Source: Candidatus Eiseniibacteriota bacterium
GTDB lineage: Bacteria > Eisenbacteria > RBG-16-71-46 > CAIMUX01 > WJJG01
Assembly (NCBI GenBank): GCA_023129715.1
Contig: JAGMBO010000083.1
Coordinates: forward strand, 1 to 58,694
Direction: 5' to 3'
Length of the DNA stretch: 58,694 nucleotides
In this document: piece after piece, positions 9,799-18,968 of the stretch
Layout of the letters: every line of letters begins with the position of its first letter
How positions within the stretch are numbered: the stretch's first letter is position 1
The notes under the pieces: model-generated
Databases searched by the model: none
Told to the model about the DNA's origin: nothing
Seen by the model: the letters and a program-made list of their open reading frames with translations, nothing else
Made by a program: the position numbers and the translations under genes

Positions 9799-9889
9799 GC
9801 GGCGCACGCGCTGGTGCAAACCGCAGTAGTGCTTGCCGGCGAGCGAGACTGAGCCTCAGAGACCAGAGAGGCAGACCGCATCTCGCCGC

Positions 9890-11140
9890 TCATTCCTGAT
9901 GAGCAAGAAACCTTCTGACTTCAGTAAGAAACGATTCAGGCTTCTCCAGCAGCAGGAAGTGTCCCGCGCCGGCAACCGCCACCAGCTTGGCATCGGGAAA
10001 CGCATCTACGTAGTCAGCCGCGATACCTTCGTTCGCATAATCGCAGTCGCCACGAAGCACCAACACGGGAAACTGAGCCGCCACCAATCCGTCGAGATGA
10101 TCCGACAACTCGTTCTTCAGGCTGAGTCTAATCATCTGAGCGACGCAGAGATTGAGGAATGGCTCGGAGTGGGCTGACAGAACGTCCGGGTTGCAGACCG
10201 CCCCCGGCGAGAGGGCCGTCAGGAGGGCGGCTCCATACCGCTCGGCTTCAGCTTCCGGCAGAAAACGGAATGCGGCTTGCGGATTGACACGTAGCAGCAA
10301 CATCGCTGCGACGAAGCGAGCATCGAGGACATCGTTGAACGCGCGCTCTTGGTCGTCGGTAATGCGGTCGCGGGCGCTTCCCCTTTCGCGGTTGGCCCAG
10401 TCTGCCAGGCGAAGGGGCCCCGGTGACACAAGTACGGCGGCCGAGATCTCCTGCGGATACTTTGCCGCATACCGGGCGATCAGCTGTGCTCCCCAGGACT
10501 CACCGATCAGCACTGGCCGTTCCCAGCCTAGACGTTGTCGCAGGATTTCCAGATCAACCACTTGTCGAGCCGCGGTGTAGTCTTCGGGATTGGCCAGGCG
10601 TGCCGACAGACCACAGCCGATCTGATCGTACAGACAGACGTCGAATCCTGCGTCGGCGAGAGGGGACAGCGCGGCAGCGATTGGATCATTCGTTACTGCA
10701 TTCGCACCAGGGCCACCGTGCACGAAAATCACCGCACCACGCGGGACCGCTGTGCGGGCCGAAAAGACCCGGCACGCGAGACGACTTCCGGTCGTCAGTG
10801 ACTCGAACCGGACCCAGCTGCGATCGACTGGGTTCGGCTCGTCGAATCCAGGGGACCGGAACAGAAAGACCACGCCTGCAACCGTGAGCAGAAGCGCCGT
10901 GAGCGATCCCAGCGAGACGGTGAGACACCGCCGATGATTCCTTGCGAACCACCGTCCCAACAGGTGCGCCAAGCCACCCGTTACAAGCCCGCCGGCCACC
11001 ACTGCGCCGATCCCCAGTGCCACGGGATCGGTGAGAACAAACGCCAGGCCAAGAAAGGCCGCCATTCCGCCGACGATTCCCACCATCGCCGCAAGCAAGA
11101 GCAGAGTTGATCCCAGCGTCCACTTCAGGATTGCGATCAT
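9890..11140 (-). CDS. Membrane-anchored alpha/beta hydrolase (proline iminopeptidase-like)
   Basis: A 416-residue protein. The first about 95 residues carry three hydrophobic segments (near 8-36, 40-62, 76-94) that anchor it in the membrane. The rest is an alpha/beta hydrolase with the oxyanion-loop motif HGGPGA (141-146), nucleophile elbow GESWGAQ (Ser215), an acid in LRGDCDY and the catalytic His in GAGHF near the C-terminus. HGGPG plus GxSWG is typical of the proline iminopeptidase (S33) branch, so it may be an aminopeptidase or esterase; the substrate is unknown. ATG at 11140 has GGGGG upstream. It is a lone gene between repeat-rich intervals, and the triad appears complete. Confidence 0.85.
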   Translation of the reverse strand: MIAILKWTLGSTLLLLAAMVGIVGGMAAFLGLAFVLTDPVALGIGAVVAGGLVTGGLAHLLGRWFARNHRRCLTVSLGSLTALLLTVAGVVFLFRSPGFDEPNPVDRSWVRFESLTTGSRLACRVFSARTAVPRGAVIFVHGGPGANAVTNDPIAAALSPLADAGFDVCLYDQIGCGLSARLANPEDYTAARQVVDLEILRQRLGWERPVLIGESWGAQLIARYAAKYPQEISAAVLVSPGPLRLADWANRERGSARDRITDDQERAFNDVLDARFVAAMLLLRVNPQAAFRFLPEAEAERYGAALLTALSPGAVCNPDVLSAHSEPFLNLCVAQMIRLSLKNELSDHLDGLVAAQFPVLVLRGDCDYANEGIAADYVDAFPDAKLVAVAGAGHFLLLEKPESFLTEVRRFLAHQE

Positions 11141-11815
11141 CCGCCATCCCCCTCCCGCACGCCTTCTGCGGGTAACACAATCGACGTCCGGTGCCAGAAA
11201 GGTGGCCCCACTGCGGCAAGGGCCGGCAGCAGGAGCTCCGGCACTCAGAGCGCACCCTCCGCCCTTCTCACAATTCCACGACTGCGAGGAGCATCGACGT
11301 CTTGCTGCCGAGACATCGAGGCAATGCCCCTCGCTCTACCTCATACGCAAGAACCAGCCCCCCTGGTTCGCACTTGTTCGATCCTCGCCCTAGTGTCCTA
11401 ACTCCCTGGAATCGGCCTAGGTCGTGAGCTGCACTCTCGGCCGCCGATCGGCCTATCCATCCCGAAAGGCGCGCCACGAAGGCGCTGAAAGGTCGGGTTG
11501 ACCGACTGACAGCAGCCATGCTGCATGGAAGATGGGGCTTGGCCCCCCGCCCCCCCGGGGACCGGGTTGCAGGATCAGTTCTCAGACCACCCGGTGCTAC
11601 GTGGGGATGAGATCCCGGGTGGTGAGCGGACCGGGAGAAGGCGGGGAAGACAGGAAGATCCTACGGGCCACGGCGCCAGTCCTCGACCTGACCAAGCCTT
11701 GACGCGCACTACGCATCCTACTAGGCTGAGAAGTACGAGACCGTACCCGATGTCACGACCGTCGGCGGTTACGCGATGTCGGCGAGGAATGGCGAGAGGG
11801 CCCTGGAGGTGTGCG
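11141..11815. other. Intergenic region and leader of the serpin gene
   Basis: No gene recognised. It holds an R1-head-like stretch (ATCCATCCCGAAAGGCGCGC, 11457-11476) that recurs on the other side of the serpin gene near 13160, and a set of mutually exclusive stems at 11561-11632, listed separately. Confidence 0.5.
11561..11632 (+). promoter_or_regulatory. Alternative stem-loops in the serpin leader (attenuator-like)
   Basis: Segment 1 (ACCGGGT, 11561-11567) can pair with segment 2 (ACCCGGT, 11589-11595). Segment 2 (ACCACCCGG, 11586-11594) can instead pair perfectly with segment 3 (CCGGGTGGT, 11615-11623). Segment 3 could also pair weakly with a fourth segment (ACCGGG, 11628-11633). This 1-2/2-3/3-4 layout resembles an attenuator about 190-250 nt before the start codon. 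No U-tract or leader peptide was seen, and high GC makes chance pairing plausible. Confidence 0.3.
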
Positions 11816-13069
11816 ATGCGCTTCAGTAGCACGAGCGTTCTGCTACTGGCCAGCCTGTCTGTGCTCCTGCTGACCGCTTGTGAAAGCGCTGATCCGGTGG
11901 GCAGCAAGAACAACGGCGGGGACGGCGTGGTGACGCCCGAAGCCTTTGCAGAGCGCGTGTCGGCCACCAACGAGTTGGCCTTCAATCTCTACCACCGCCT
12001 GGCCGGAGGTGACGACAACCTCATGGTGTCGCCCCACAGTATCGCGGTCGCCTTTGCCACGGTCTATGCGGGGGCCCGGAGTACCACGGAGGAGGAGATT
12101 GCCGAGGCCCTGTGCTTTCCTTGTCCGCAGGGTGGTTTCCACAGCGCCATGCAGGCTTTGAACGACAGCCTGACGAGCCGCGGTCGCGATCAGGGCGCCG
12201 ACGTTTTCAAACTCAACATTGCCAACAGCTGCTGGGGGGATGAGGACTGGCATTATGAGCAGGCCTATCTGGACACGCTGGCGCGATTCTATGGCGCGCC
12301 GATGCGTCTCGTTGATCTAGCCGGTCAGCCCGAACAGGCTCGCCTGGCGATCAATCAGTGGATGGCCGATCAGACCGAGGACCGCGTGCCGGAGCTGATT
12401 CCCCCAGGCGCTCTCTGCGGTGGAAGCTATCTCGTGCTGGCCAACGCCATCTACTTCCGTGCTTGCTGGCTGAAGCAGTTCAAAACCGAGTACACGCACG
12501 ACGAAGGCTTCATGCTGCTGGACGGCACCACAATTCAGGTGCCGACCATGACGGGCATGGACGAATTCGACTACTGCAGCGGCGACGGGTATCGCGCGGT
12601 GGACTTGGCCTATGTCGGCGAGCAGGTGTCCATGTTGGCCGTCCTGCCCGACTCCGGGCAATTCGCAGCCTTCGAGGCCGGGTTCGACGAAGCTCGTCTG
12701 GAAGAGATCCAGGCTCAGCTCGTACCAACCGACATCTTCATCCAACTGCCGCGCTTTTCCTTTGAGACGCCGCTTGATCTCAAAGAGACGCTGACGGCGA
12801 TGGGAATGACGGAAGCCTTCGGCGTGGGGGCCGATTTCACAGGCATGGATGGCACCGACGACGGAATGCCCTGGATCAACGGAGTGTGGCACCGGACCTT
12901 CATCTCGGTTGACGAGTACGGGACCGAAGCCGCTGCCGGCACCGGCATCGAAATGTACCTTTCGATCATGCCCTACTTCTCTGCCGACCGGCCCTTCCTG
13001 TTCGTCATTTGCGACCGTCCGACAGGCACGGTTCTTTTCATGGGGCGAGTCCTCGATCCGCGAGGGTAG
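11816..13069 (+). CDS. Lipoprotein serpin (serine protease inhibitor family)
   Basis: A 417-residue serpin with a lipoprotein signal (hydrophobic segment, then LTAC with Cys22). The serpin fold signatures are present: NLMVSPHSIAVAFATVYAGA near residue 75, LANAIYF, the FISVDEYGTEAAAGTG hinge at about 362-377, and the DRPFLFVI and GTVLFMGRVLDP C-terminus. The small-residue hinge is of the inhibitory type. By counting from the hinge, the scissile bond should lie near YLSIM, which would suit chymotrypsin- or elastase-like proteases rather than trypsin-like ones (inference). An insert with CFPC occurs near residue 100. ATG at 11816 follows GGAGGT by 5 nt; upstream in-frame starts have no such site. 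It probably sits on the envelope and protects against secreted proteases. Confidence 0.95.
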   Translation: MRFSSTSVLLLASLSVLLLTACESADPVGSKNNGGDGVVTPEAFAERVSATNELAFNLYHRLAGGDDNLMVSPHSIAVAFATVYAGARSTTEEEIAEALCFPCPQGGFHSAMQALNDSLTSRGRDQGADVFKLNIANSCWGDEDWHYEQAYLDTLARFYGAPMRLVDLAGQPEQARLAINQWMADQTEDRVPELIPPGALCGGSYLVLANAIYFRACWLKQFKTEYTHDEGFMLLDGTTIQVPTMTGMDEFDYCSGDGYRAVDLAYVGEQVSMLAVLPDSGQFAAFEAGFDEARLEEIQAQLVPTDIFIQLPRFSFETPLDLKETLTAMGMTEAFGVGADFTGMDGTDDGMPWINGVWHRTFISVDEYGTEAAAGTGIEMYLSIMPYFSADRPFLFVICDRPTGTVLFMGRVLDPRG

Positions 13070-13275
13070 CAGAGGCGCTCAACACTGTCCTTGGCCGAGA
13101 GGTCGTCCACCCCGCGGAGAGGGCCGAAGGAGCGGGCAATTGGATATCCATCCCAGTGACCGTCCCTCCCGAAAAGCGCGCCACGGTGGAAGCTTCCATC
13201 CGACACAGCCTTGCCCGCAGCGTCCCTTTTCCTTGTCCAATTCAGAATCCCGGGTCAATTGCTGAACAGCAGAGA

Positions 13276-13310
13276 GTGGCGGGCAACACCATGATGCTGG
13301 TATTCTGGTG
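13276..13310 (+). repeat. Left half of repeat R2 upstream of the lipoprotein gene
   Basis: Contains CACCATGATGCTGGTATTCT and matches the left halves at 5489-5523 and 9614-9648. It ends about 50 nt before the lipoprotein start codon, so its TGGTATTCTGG could be the -10 region of that gene. Confidence 0.7.
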
Positions 13311-13360
13311 CTGACCGACGCTTGACCAGGTGCACGGGCTCAGAGAGTGTGGAGGGACAC

Positions 13361-14617
13361 ATGCGAATCCCTAAGGGTTTCTGCGCCATCGGTCTCGCGT
13401 TGCTGATCTTCTCGATCTCGGCGTGCGATGACGACTCAGGCCCGACCCCGGACACATCCCCACCGGCAGCGGTGACGGATCTTTGCGTCACGGCGACGTC
13501 CGACTCCTCGGCAGTCCTGGCATGGACTGCCCCTGGAGACAATGGTATGGACGGGCAGGCATCTACGTATGATATTCGATACTCGACGGACAGCGATTCC
13601 CTGGCAGCCTGGGCGGACACGTCCATGGTCGTCGTCTCAGTCCCCAATGCGCCGCCGCCCAGTTCTCCGGGCAGCACAGACACAGTCAGGATCAGCGGCC
13701 TCACGCCGATTACCTCATACTACTTCGCCTTGAAGACAGCCGATGAGGCCTCGAACTACTCGGATCTCTCCAACATTGCCGACACCTTGACGACAGGAAA
13801 CAGGCCGCCCACTGCTTGCATTGGCGCCGATCCTACGACTGGGGCCTATGGAACCCCCATTACGTTCGATGCTGCCTGCACGAACGATCCGGACGATCCG
13901 TTTGGCAGTCTGTTCTTCCAATGGGACTGGCAGGGGGATGGGACTTTCGACGCCGAGGCAACCGGAGACCCCAACGCTGTTCATCAGTTTTCTGAGCCCG
14001 GATCACACCAGGTTATCCTCCGCGTCACAGATCCTCATGGCGCTAGTGACACCGATTCCGTGGAGATCTATCAGTCTCCCTTTGCGCTACGCGACTCACC
14101 TGAGAACGTCATGCACAACCTCAAGATGGCATATGCTGAGCGGGCTGTCGCCGAGTACGAGAGCCTGCTGGCGATTGATTTCACCTTCTTGCTCTGCCAA
14201 GAGGATGCCTCCCAACCCGGGATGCCCGACTTCTGGGGGCAACAGGACGAGATCGGGATCCACATGAACATGTTCGACTCCGACCGCGTGCAGACCCTGA
14301 CGCTGAGCTTCGATTCCTGGGACCGCGTCTTCGATCCGACCGATGGTCTCTGGACGATCACGATCATCAATGTGCGGCTGCGCCTCTATGGAGAGACACC
14401 GGGGAACGAGGGTGAGGGGCCCGAGGAATACAAGGTCGACAGAGGAACCTCTAAGTTCTGGTTCCGCGAGAATGATTGGACAGAACCCGGCACAGAATCG
14501 AACGTATGGACGATTGTCAAGTGGGAGGATGAGCCCATTGGCACATCGCTTCTTGTGCATGAAGGACGTCCATCACAGTTTACGAGCTGGGGAGCTGTGA
14601 AGAACATGTTCAGGTAA
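13361..14617 (+). CDS. Lipoprotein with FN3 and PKD domains
   Basis: A 418-residue exported lipoprotein: signal with ISAC lipobox (Cys22), a fibronectin type III domain at about 33-135 (PAAVTDLCV...TSYYFALKTADEASNYSDLSN), a PKD domain at about 145-235 (GTPITFDA...FQWDWQGDGTFD...HQVILRVTD), and a C-terminal region of about 180 residues (ENVMHNLKMAYAER...YESLLAIDFTFL) that I do not recognise by name. The last part resembles conserved C-terminal regions seen in FCB lipoproteins. ATG at 13361 follows GGAGGG. The gene is bracketed by the left (13276) and right (14618) halves of repeat R2. Its role is unknown; a surface adhesion or ligand-binding protein is plausible. Confidence 0.85.
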   Translation: MRIPKGFCAIGLALLIFSISACDDDSGPTPDTSPPAAVTDLCVTATSDSSAVLAWTAPGDNGMDGQASTYDIRYSTDSDSLAAWADTSMVVVSVPNAPPPSSPGSTDTVRISGLTPITSYYFALKTADEASNYSDLSNIADTLTTGNRPPTACIGADPTTGAYGTPITFDAACTNDPDDPFGSLFFQWDWQGDGTFDAEATGDPNAVHQFSEPGSHQVILRVTDPHGASDTDSVEIYQSPFALRDSPENVMHNLKMAYAERAVAEYESLLAIDFTFLLCQEDASQPGMPDFWGQQDEIGIHMNMFDSDRVQTLTLSFDSWDRVFDPTDGLWTITIINVRLRLYGETPGNEGEGPEEYKVDRGTSKFWFRENDWTEPGTESNVWTIVKWEDEPIGTSLLVHEGRPSQFTSWGAVKNMFR

Positions 14618-14667
14618 GAATCGCGGAGTGGTTCCCCGGCGGGCAAGTGGGATTCTCGACAGGCCGT
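14618..14667 (+). repeat. Right half of repeat R2 downstream of the lipoprotein gene
   Basis: TCGCGGAGTGGTTCCCCG, GGCAAGTGGGA and GACAGGCC match the right half of R2 at 9682-9733 (about 66% over 50 nt) and 5553-5602 (about 62%). It begins directly at the stop codon of the lipoprotein gene. Confidence 0.65.
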
Positions 14668-14730
14668 TCCCGCAGACCCCCTTGCGGCCCGCGTCAGCCA
14701 ATGCCCTGGTGGAGATCCAAGCGCAGGGAA

Positions 14731-16026
14731 TCACTTGCTCGAGGCGAGAGCCACCACCGAGACGATCACTGCCACCACGGTGCCCAGGGGGGTCAGCAGG
14801 CTGGCGATCTTGTGGGATCGGCGTTCCGGCACCCAAATGCGCTCGCCCGCCAGCAGCGTGTCGGTGGGCGCCAGCGGGATCTCCGCACCCTGGGCATCGA
14901 AGCGCTTCCAGTCCTTGCTGCGTCCGATCGCACTCGGGCCTCCCGCGAGGAAGACGTAGTCGGCGGCGCGCTGTCCCGGCAGGAAGGGATAGACGCCCGG
15001 GCGGCCAACGGCTCCGCCGACGGCAATCCAATCGTGGCAGAAGGGAATCTCGATGACATCGGCGGCTGCCAGGGCCGTCTCTGGGAGATCCTTCCGCGCG
15101 ACCCACCGCCGCGCCTCCCCCGGGCGCAACAGCCAGACCCCGAGATCACACGTCTGGTCTCCCGGCCAGCCGGACGCCCGCAGGGCGAAATCGAGCCGGT
15201 CGCCGGTGCGGAAGGGGATCAATCGGCTCTCTGTCTGGAATGGCCGGTCGAGCAGGCGGCCGGCGGTCGCGGCGCCGCCGTCGGGGGCGAAGACCCCTCG
15301 CACGCGGAAGCCGGCGCGAGTCGCGGGAACATGGATGTGGTCTCCAATGTGCAGGCGAGGATTCCCATCGATGCGTCCATCGACGAGCCAGGCCAGCACG
15401 TCGTGGCATGTCGTCTCCCCGGAGCGGCGCAGCTCGACATGGCGCGCATCCGCGCTCGCGAGAAATCCCCCCGCGCGGGCGATCCAATCGCAGAGTCGGG
15501 ATGTCGCCGGGAGCGTGTGGCTGCCTGGGGAGGCGACCTGCCCGGTGACCGGGATGCGCAAGAGGCCCGGGCGGACCAGGGCAAGCGAGATCGAGGAGTG
15601 CGGGTAGGCCTCCGCGGCGGCCGCCGCCAGGGTCGTCCGCGCCTCGGCGAGCGTCGCCTTCCCGACGGATACGGCTCCGATCGAGGGGACCACCAGCATG
15701 CCGTCGGCGGTAACCCGCAACGCCAGGGTCAGGTCGACCGCGCCCCCGATCGAGAGGATCAGCTCGTCGCCCGGCGCTAGCCGGTAGCTCCGCGGGTCGA
15801 CCAGCTCGCTCAGCCCGACCTCGTCACGGTTCGGCCCCCATGCTGCGGTCTTGCTCTGGTCCTCACCGACATGGAGGCGAGGGCTGGAATGCGGCGGTTG
15901 AGCGTAGATGGATTGGGCGGCGCAGGGTCGGGCGAAGCCCCCGCAGACGGCCCAGAAGAAGGCGATGCCGATGATCGTCGCCGGGCCCCGGCATCGCCGG
16001 GCCAGATCGTTGACGGCTGCGCGCAT
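14731..16026 (-). CDS. Polysaccharide export protein with SLBB domains (Wza-like)
   Basis: An outer-membrane/periplasmic export channel component of about 431 residues. It has a signal peptide (FFWAVCGGFARPCAAQ), the Poly_export motif YRLAPGDELILSIGG near residue 80, VTADGMLVVPSIGAVSVGKATLAEA, then SLBB-type folds (IPVTGQVASPGSHTLPA... and VGGAVGRPGVYPFLPGQRAADYVFLAGG), and a C-terminal hydrophobic helix (LGTVVAVIVSVVAL). ATG at 16026 has AAAGG 6 nt upstream; an ATG two codons earlier (16032) is also possible. No glycosyltransferases, Wzc kinase or polymerase lie nearby, so it is an orphan member. It is in the same direction as the hybrid kinase upstream, 281 nt away. Confidence 0.9.
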   Translation of the reverse strand: MRAAVNDLARRCRGPATIIGIAFFWAVCGGFARPCAAQSIYAQPPHSSPRLHVGEDQSKTAAWGPNRDEVGLSELVDPRSYRLAPGDELILSIGGAVDLTLALRVTADGMLVVPSIGAVSVGKATLAEARTTLAAAAAEAYPHSSISLALVRPGLLRIPVTGQVASPGSHTLPATSRLCDWIARAGGFLASADARHVELRRSGETTCHDVLAWLVDGRIDGNPRLHIGDHIHVPATRAGFRVRGVFAPDGGAATAGRLLDRPFQTESRLIPFRTGDRLDFALRASGWPGDQTCDLGVWLLRPGEARRWVARKDLPETALAAADVIEIPFCHDWIAVGGAVGRPGVYPFLPGQRAADYVFLAGGPSAIGRSKDWKRFDAQGAEIPLAPTDTLLAGERIWVPERRSHKIASLLTPLGTVVAVIVSVVALASSK

Positions 16027-16307
16027 CGTCATCCTTTCGTCCCGCCGGCTGCTCCCGGACGCCCTGAGCAGGGGAGGCCTCGGACACCTGAGGTAGATGC
16101 AGTCTCATGGAGGGAGCCGGATGGCGTCAAGGGGCGATCCCGAGTTGCTCTCCACAGCCCGTGCGCTGCTGCTCGATCCGGGGGCGGGACCGGGGGCCGG
16201 ATGGTCCTCCGGCGGAGGGCCGGCCGGCAGACACAGATTCGGAACGCGGTCTAAGTCGCTTCGCACGAGTTTCGGCCCATTGGGCTGTGCCGAATCGCGC
16301 GAGGTGA

Positions 16308-18968
16308 TTAGTGCGCTGTTCGGGAAGGGAGCCAGCGGACCAACGCCGCCCGCAAGGCCGGGACCGTGATCGGCTTGCCGATGTGATCGTTCATGCCGGC
16401 CATCCGGCACCGTTCCATCTCTTCCGGCTCGGTGTGGGCGGTAATCGCCAGGATCGGGATCTGTCCGCGCTCGCCATGCAGCGCGCGGATCTCGCGAGCG
16501 GCCGCCACGCCGTCCATGACCGGCATTTCGCAGTCCATCAGAATCAGATCGTAGGGGAACATGGCGAGCATCTCGACCGCCTCGCGGCCATTGGCGGCCA
16601 CGTCCGCCCGGCAGCCGATCTTCTCGAGCATCATCACCGTCACGCGCTGGTTGAGCGGATTGTCCTCCGCCACCAAGACGCGTCCCCGGATCGGGGCCTT
16701 GTCCGCGGCTGCGGTGATGGGGGCCTCTGCCGCAGGGGGCGCGAAGAGCTCCGGACGATCGCACAGGGACTCCTTCGCCTCGACGGAACAGGGGAGCGGC
16801 AGGGTGAACCAGAAGGTGGAGCCCACGCCGAGTTCGCTCTCGGCGCCGATCTCTCCGCCCATCAGACGAACCAACTCGGCGCAGATCGCCAGGCCCAATC
16901 CGCTGCCGCCATACCTGCGCGTCGTCGAGGCGTCAGCTTGGGAGAACTTTTCGAAGACGGCCGTCAGCTTGTCCTCGGCGATCCCGATGCCGGTGTCCCG
17001 GACGGTAAAGCGGAAATCGGCACGGCCCGGCGAGCACATCTCACTATGCACCTCGACACGGACGCTGCCCTGGCCGGTGAACTTGATCGCATTTCCGAGC
17101 AGATTGGTCAGGACCTGACGGATCCGCCCGCTGTCGCCGACCACGCTCCGCGGAGCGTCCGCATCGTACTCCAGCTCCAGGGCGAGGCCCTTCTGTTGTG
17201 CCTGGGGGGCGAAGAGAGCGACGGCTTCGCGCAGCGCGGAACACAGGTCGAGGGGTGTCGGCTCGAGCGTGAGCTGCCCGGCTTCGATGCGCGAGATGTC
17301 TAGGATGTCATTGATCAAGGAGAGCAGTAGATCGCCCGCCTCCTGGGCCATCTCGACATGCTTGCGCTGCTCAGGGCTCAACCGGGTATCGAGCAGCAAG
17401 CCGGAAATGCCGATGATGACATTCATCGGCGTGCGGATTTCGTGGCTCATGTTGGCCAGGAACTCGCCCTTCGCGCGGCTGCTCGCCTCGGCAGCTTCCA
17501 TGGCCTGACAGAGCTCGATCTCCGCTTCTTTCCGGTCACTGATATCGAAGATGATGCCGCGCACCCCCGCCGGGCGGCCATGCCGGAAGATCGGCGTCGA
17601 GCGAGCAAGTATGGGGAAGGTCCTGCCGTCTGTGCCCACGGCCCGGTACTCGTAGCTCTCGGCCGCCTCGCCGCGCATGACCTTGGCGATGTCCCGCATT
17701 AGCCGCTCGCGATCCTCGGGCACGAATATCTCTTGTACGTTGAGGCCGCGGGCGAAGTCCTCGGCCGTGTAGCCGGTGGTCCTGAGCCCCTGGCGGTTGA
17801 CGAAGGTCACCCGGCCTTGAGTGTCGATCTCGTAGACGATTTCCGGCAGCAGCTCGGCCAGCTCGCGGAAGCGCTCCTCGCTCTCACGCAGCTCCTCCTC
17901 GGCCCTGACGCGCGCAATGATCCCCCCGAGCTGGGTCGCCAGCGCCTCGAGTTGCGCCCGCGTGTTGGCGGGGATCTCATCGTCGGTGTGGGAGGCGACA
18001 TTGAGGATCGCGATCAGGGAAGCACCTTGGAGGATCGGGATCACGGTGATGGCCTGCAGTCGTTCGATCACGTTGCGAGGGGAGGGGTGAGGGAGAAGAT
18101 CGTCGTAGCGCGCATGGATCGGGTGTCCCTTGGCGACCAGCTTCATGTGTGGCGAATCGGAACGGAAGCGCTTCGCCTCTTCAGCGAATCGGGGAGAGAG
18201 CCCCCGATGGGCGGCCATATCACAGTTGCCATCTTCGTCGACCAGGTAGACGCCCCCGCAATCGATGCCCTCGAGTTGGGTCGCCAGTTCCAGCAGCCGG
18301 TTCAGCGTCTCCTCGAGATCACTCGATGCGGCGGCAGCGATGCCCACGTCTCGCTGGAGCGCCAACGCCCGCTCGGCCCGCTGCCGGGCCTCGTTGGTCA
18401 TGGCCAGGGCGAGCTGGTCGGCGATGCCCCCGGTGAAGATGACCTCATCGGAGGACCAGCGCCGCAGGCTGCCGACCTGTTCGTGGCAGATGACACCGAC
18501 CACCTCGCCGGAGAGCCTGATCGGTGCATCGAGCATCGAGTAGATGCCGAGGGGGACGAGATAGCCCTCGGCGAACTCCAGGGTACGGGGATCCCGGCGC
18601 GCATTGGAGGCATCGAGGACGCGGCTTGCCTGCAGGGCTTCGAAGTACTTCGGGTATTCCCTGGCGTGGAGGGTCAGGCCGGCGCTGTGAGTGGCGGCGG
18701 GCAGCTCGAAGAGATCGAGACAGCGCAACTCGGACCTGTCGTCGTTGAGAAGCCAGACACTGACGCGATCGACCTCGAGTGCCTCGGCGGCGATCGCCGT
18801 GATCGCCTGCGCCGCGCCGCTCACGTCGCCGGTGGTGACCGAGGGATGCATCGCCACCGCGACGAGGGCCGCCTGCTGCCGCCGGACGCGTTCGAGGAGG
18901 GTGCGCCGTCCGCCGGCGCGGCGCGCGCGTGGCGGACGCCCCTTGCGCGTCTGGTTCTGAGCAGACAT
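16308..18968 (-). CDS. Hybrid sensor histidine kinase (GAF-GAF-PAS-HK-REC)
   Basis: A soluble 886-residue hybrid kinase; no membrane helix was seen. Two GAF domains (about 45-195 and 205-350), a PAS domain with its C-terminal motif (about 362-485), HisKA with FLANMSHEIRTPMN (His509), HATPase with NLLGNAIKF, DTGIGI and GGSGLGL, and a receiver domain with VLVAEDN, phospho-acceptor Asp812 in LILMDCEMPVMDG and Lys in GKPI. It senses a cytoplasmic signal and must pass phosphate onward through a separate Hpt protein or regulator, neither of which is nearby. I chose ATG 18968 because GGAGGA lies 5 nt upstream; in-frame starts at 19055 and 19175 lack such a site. Confidence 0.95.
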   Translation of the reverse strand: MSAQNQTRKGRPPRARRAGGRRTLLERVRRQQAALVAVAMHPSVTTGDVSGAAQAITAIAAEALEVDRVSVWLLNDDRSELRCLDLFELPAATHSAGLTLHAREYPKYFEALQASRVLDASNARRDPRTLEFAEGYLVPLGIYSMLDAPIRLSGEVVGVICHEQVGSLRRWSSDEVIFTGGIADQLALAMTNEARQRAERALALQRDVGIAAAASSDLEETLNRLLELATQLEGIDCGGVYLVDEDGNCDMAAHRGLSPRFAEEAKRFRSDSPHMKLVAKGHPIHARYDDLLPHPSPRNVIERLQAITVIPILQGASLIAILNVASHTDDEIPANTRAQLEALATQLGGIIARVRAEEELRESEERFRELAELLPEIVYEIDTQGRVTFVNRQGLRTTGYTAEDFARGLNVQEIFVPEDRERLMRDIAKVMRGEAAESYEYRAVGTDGRTFPILARSTPIFRHGRPAGVRGIIFDISDRKEAEIELCQAMEAAEASSRAKGEFLANMSHEIRTPMNVIIGISGLLLDTRLSPEQRKHVEMAQEAGDLLLSLINDILDISRIEAGQLTLEPTPLDLCSALREAVALFAPQAQQKGLALELEYDADAPRSVVGDSGRIRQVLTNLLGNAIKFTGQGSVRVEVHSEMCSPGRADFRFTVRDTGIGIAEDKLTAVFEKFSQADASTTRRYGGSGLGLAICAELVRLMGGEIGAESELGVGSTFWFTLPLPCSVEAKESLCDRPELFAPPAAEAPITAAADKAPIRGRVLVAEDNPLNQRVTVMMLEKIGCRADVAANGREAVEMLAMFPYDLILMDCEMPVMDGVAAAREIRALHGERGQIPILAITAHTEPEEMERCRMAGMNDHIGKPITVPALRAALVRWLPSRTAH

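Larger units (their letters stand above)
8666..9889. other. Intergenic region, mostly repeats
   Basis: About 1.2 kb without a convincing gene. A 73-residue + frame (8767-8988) and a 68-residue - frame (8904-9110) overlap each other; neither shows a family signature, and they may be decayed remains linked to the transposase fragment. Repeat R1 copy 2 (9315-9570) and R2 copy 2 (9614-9798) fill much of the rest. An R1-like head (TGTCCGTCCCGA) also begins near 8650. Confidence 0.5.

Noticed and set aside
11596-11630. T-box-like GGGTGGT...GCGG stretch before the serpin gene
   Set aside because: Only a loose resemblance to the antiterminator consensus; no specifier stem, and a serpin is not a T-box target.
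11525-11815. Upstream extension of the serpin frame
   Set aside because: No signal peptide would result, and the start at 11816 has an ideal Shine-Dalgarno followed by a lipoprotein signal.
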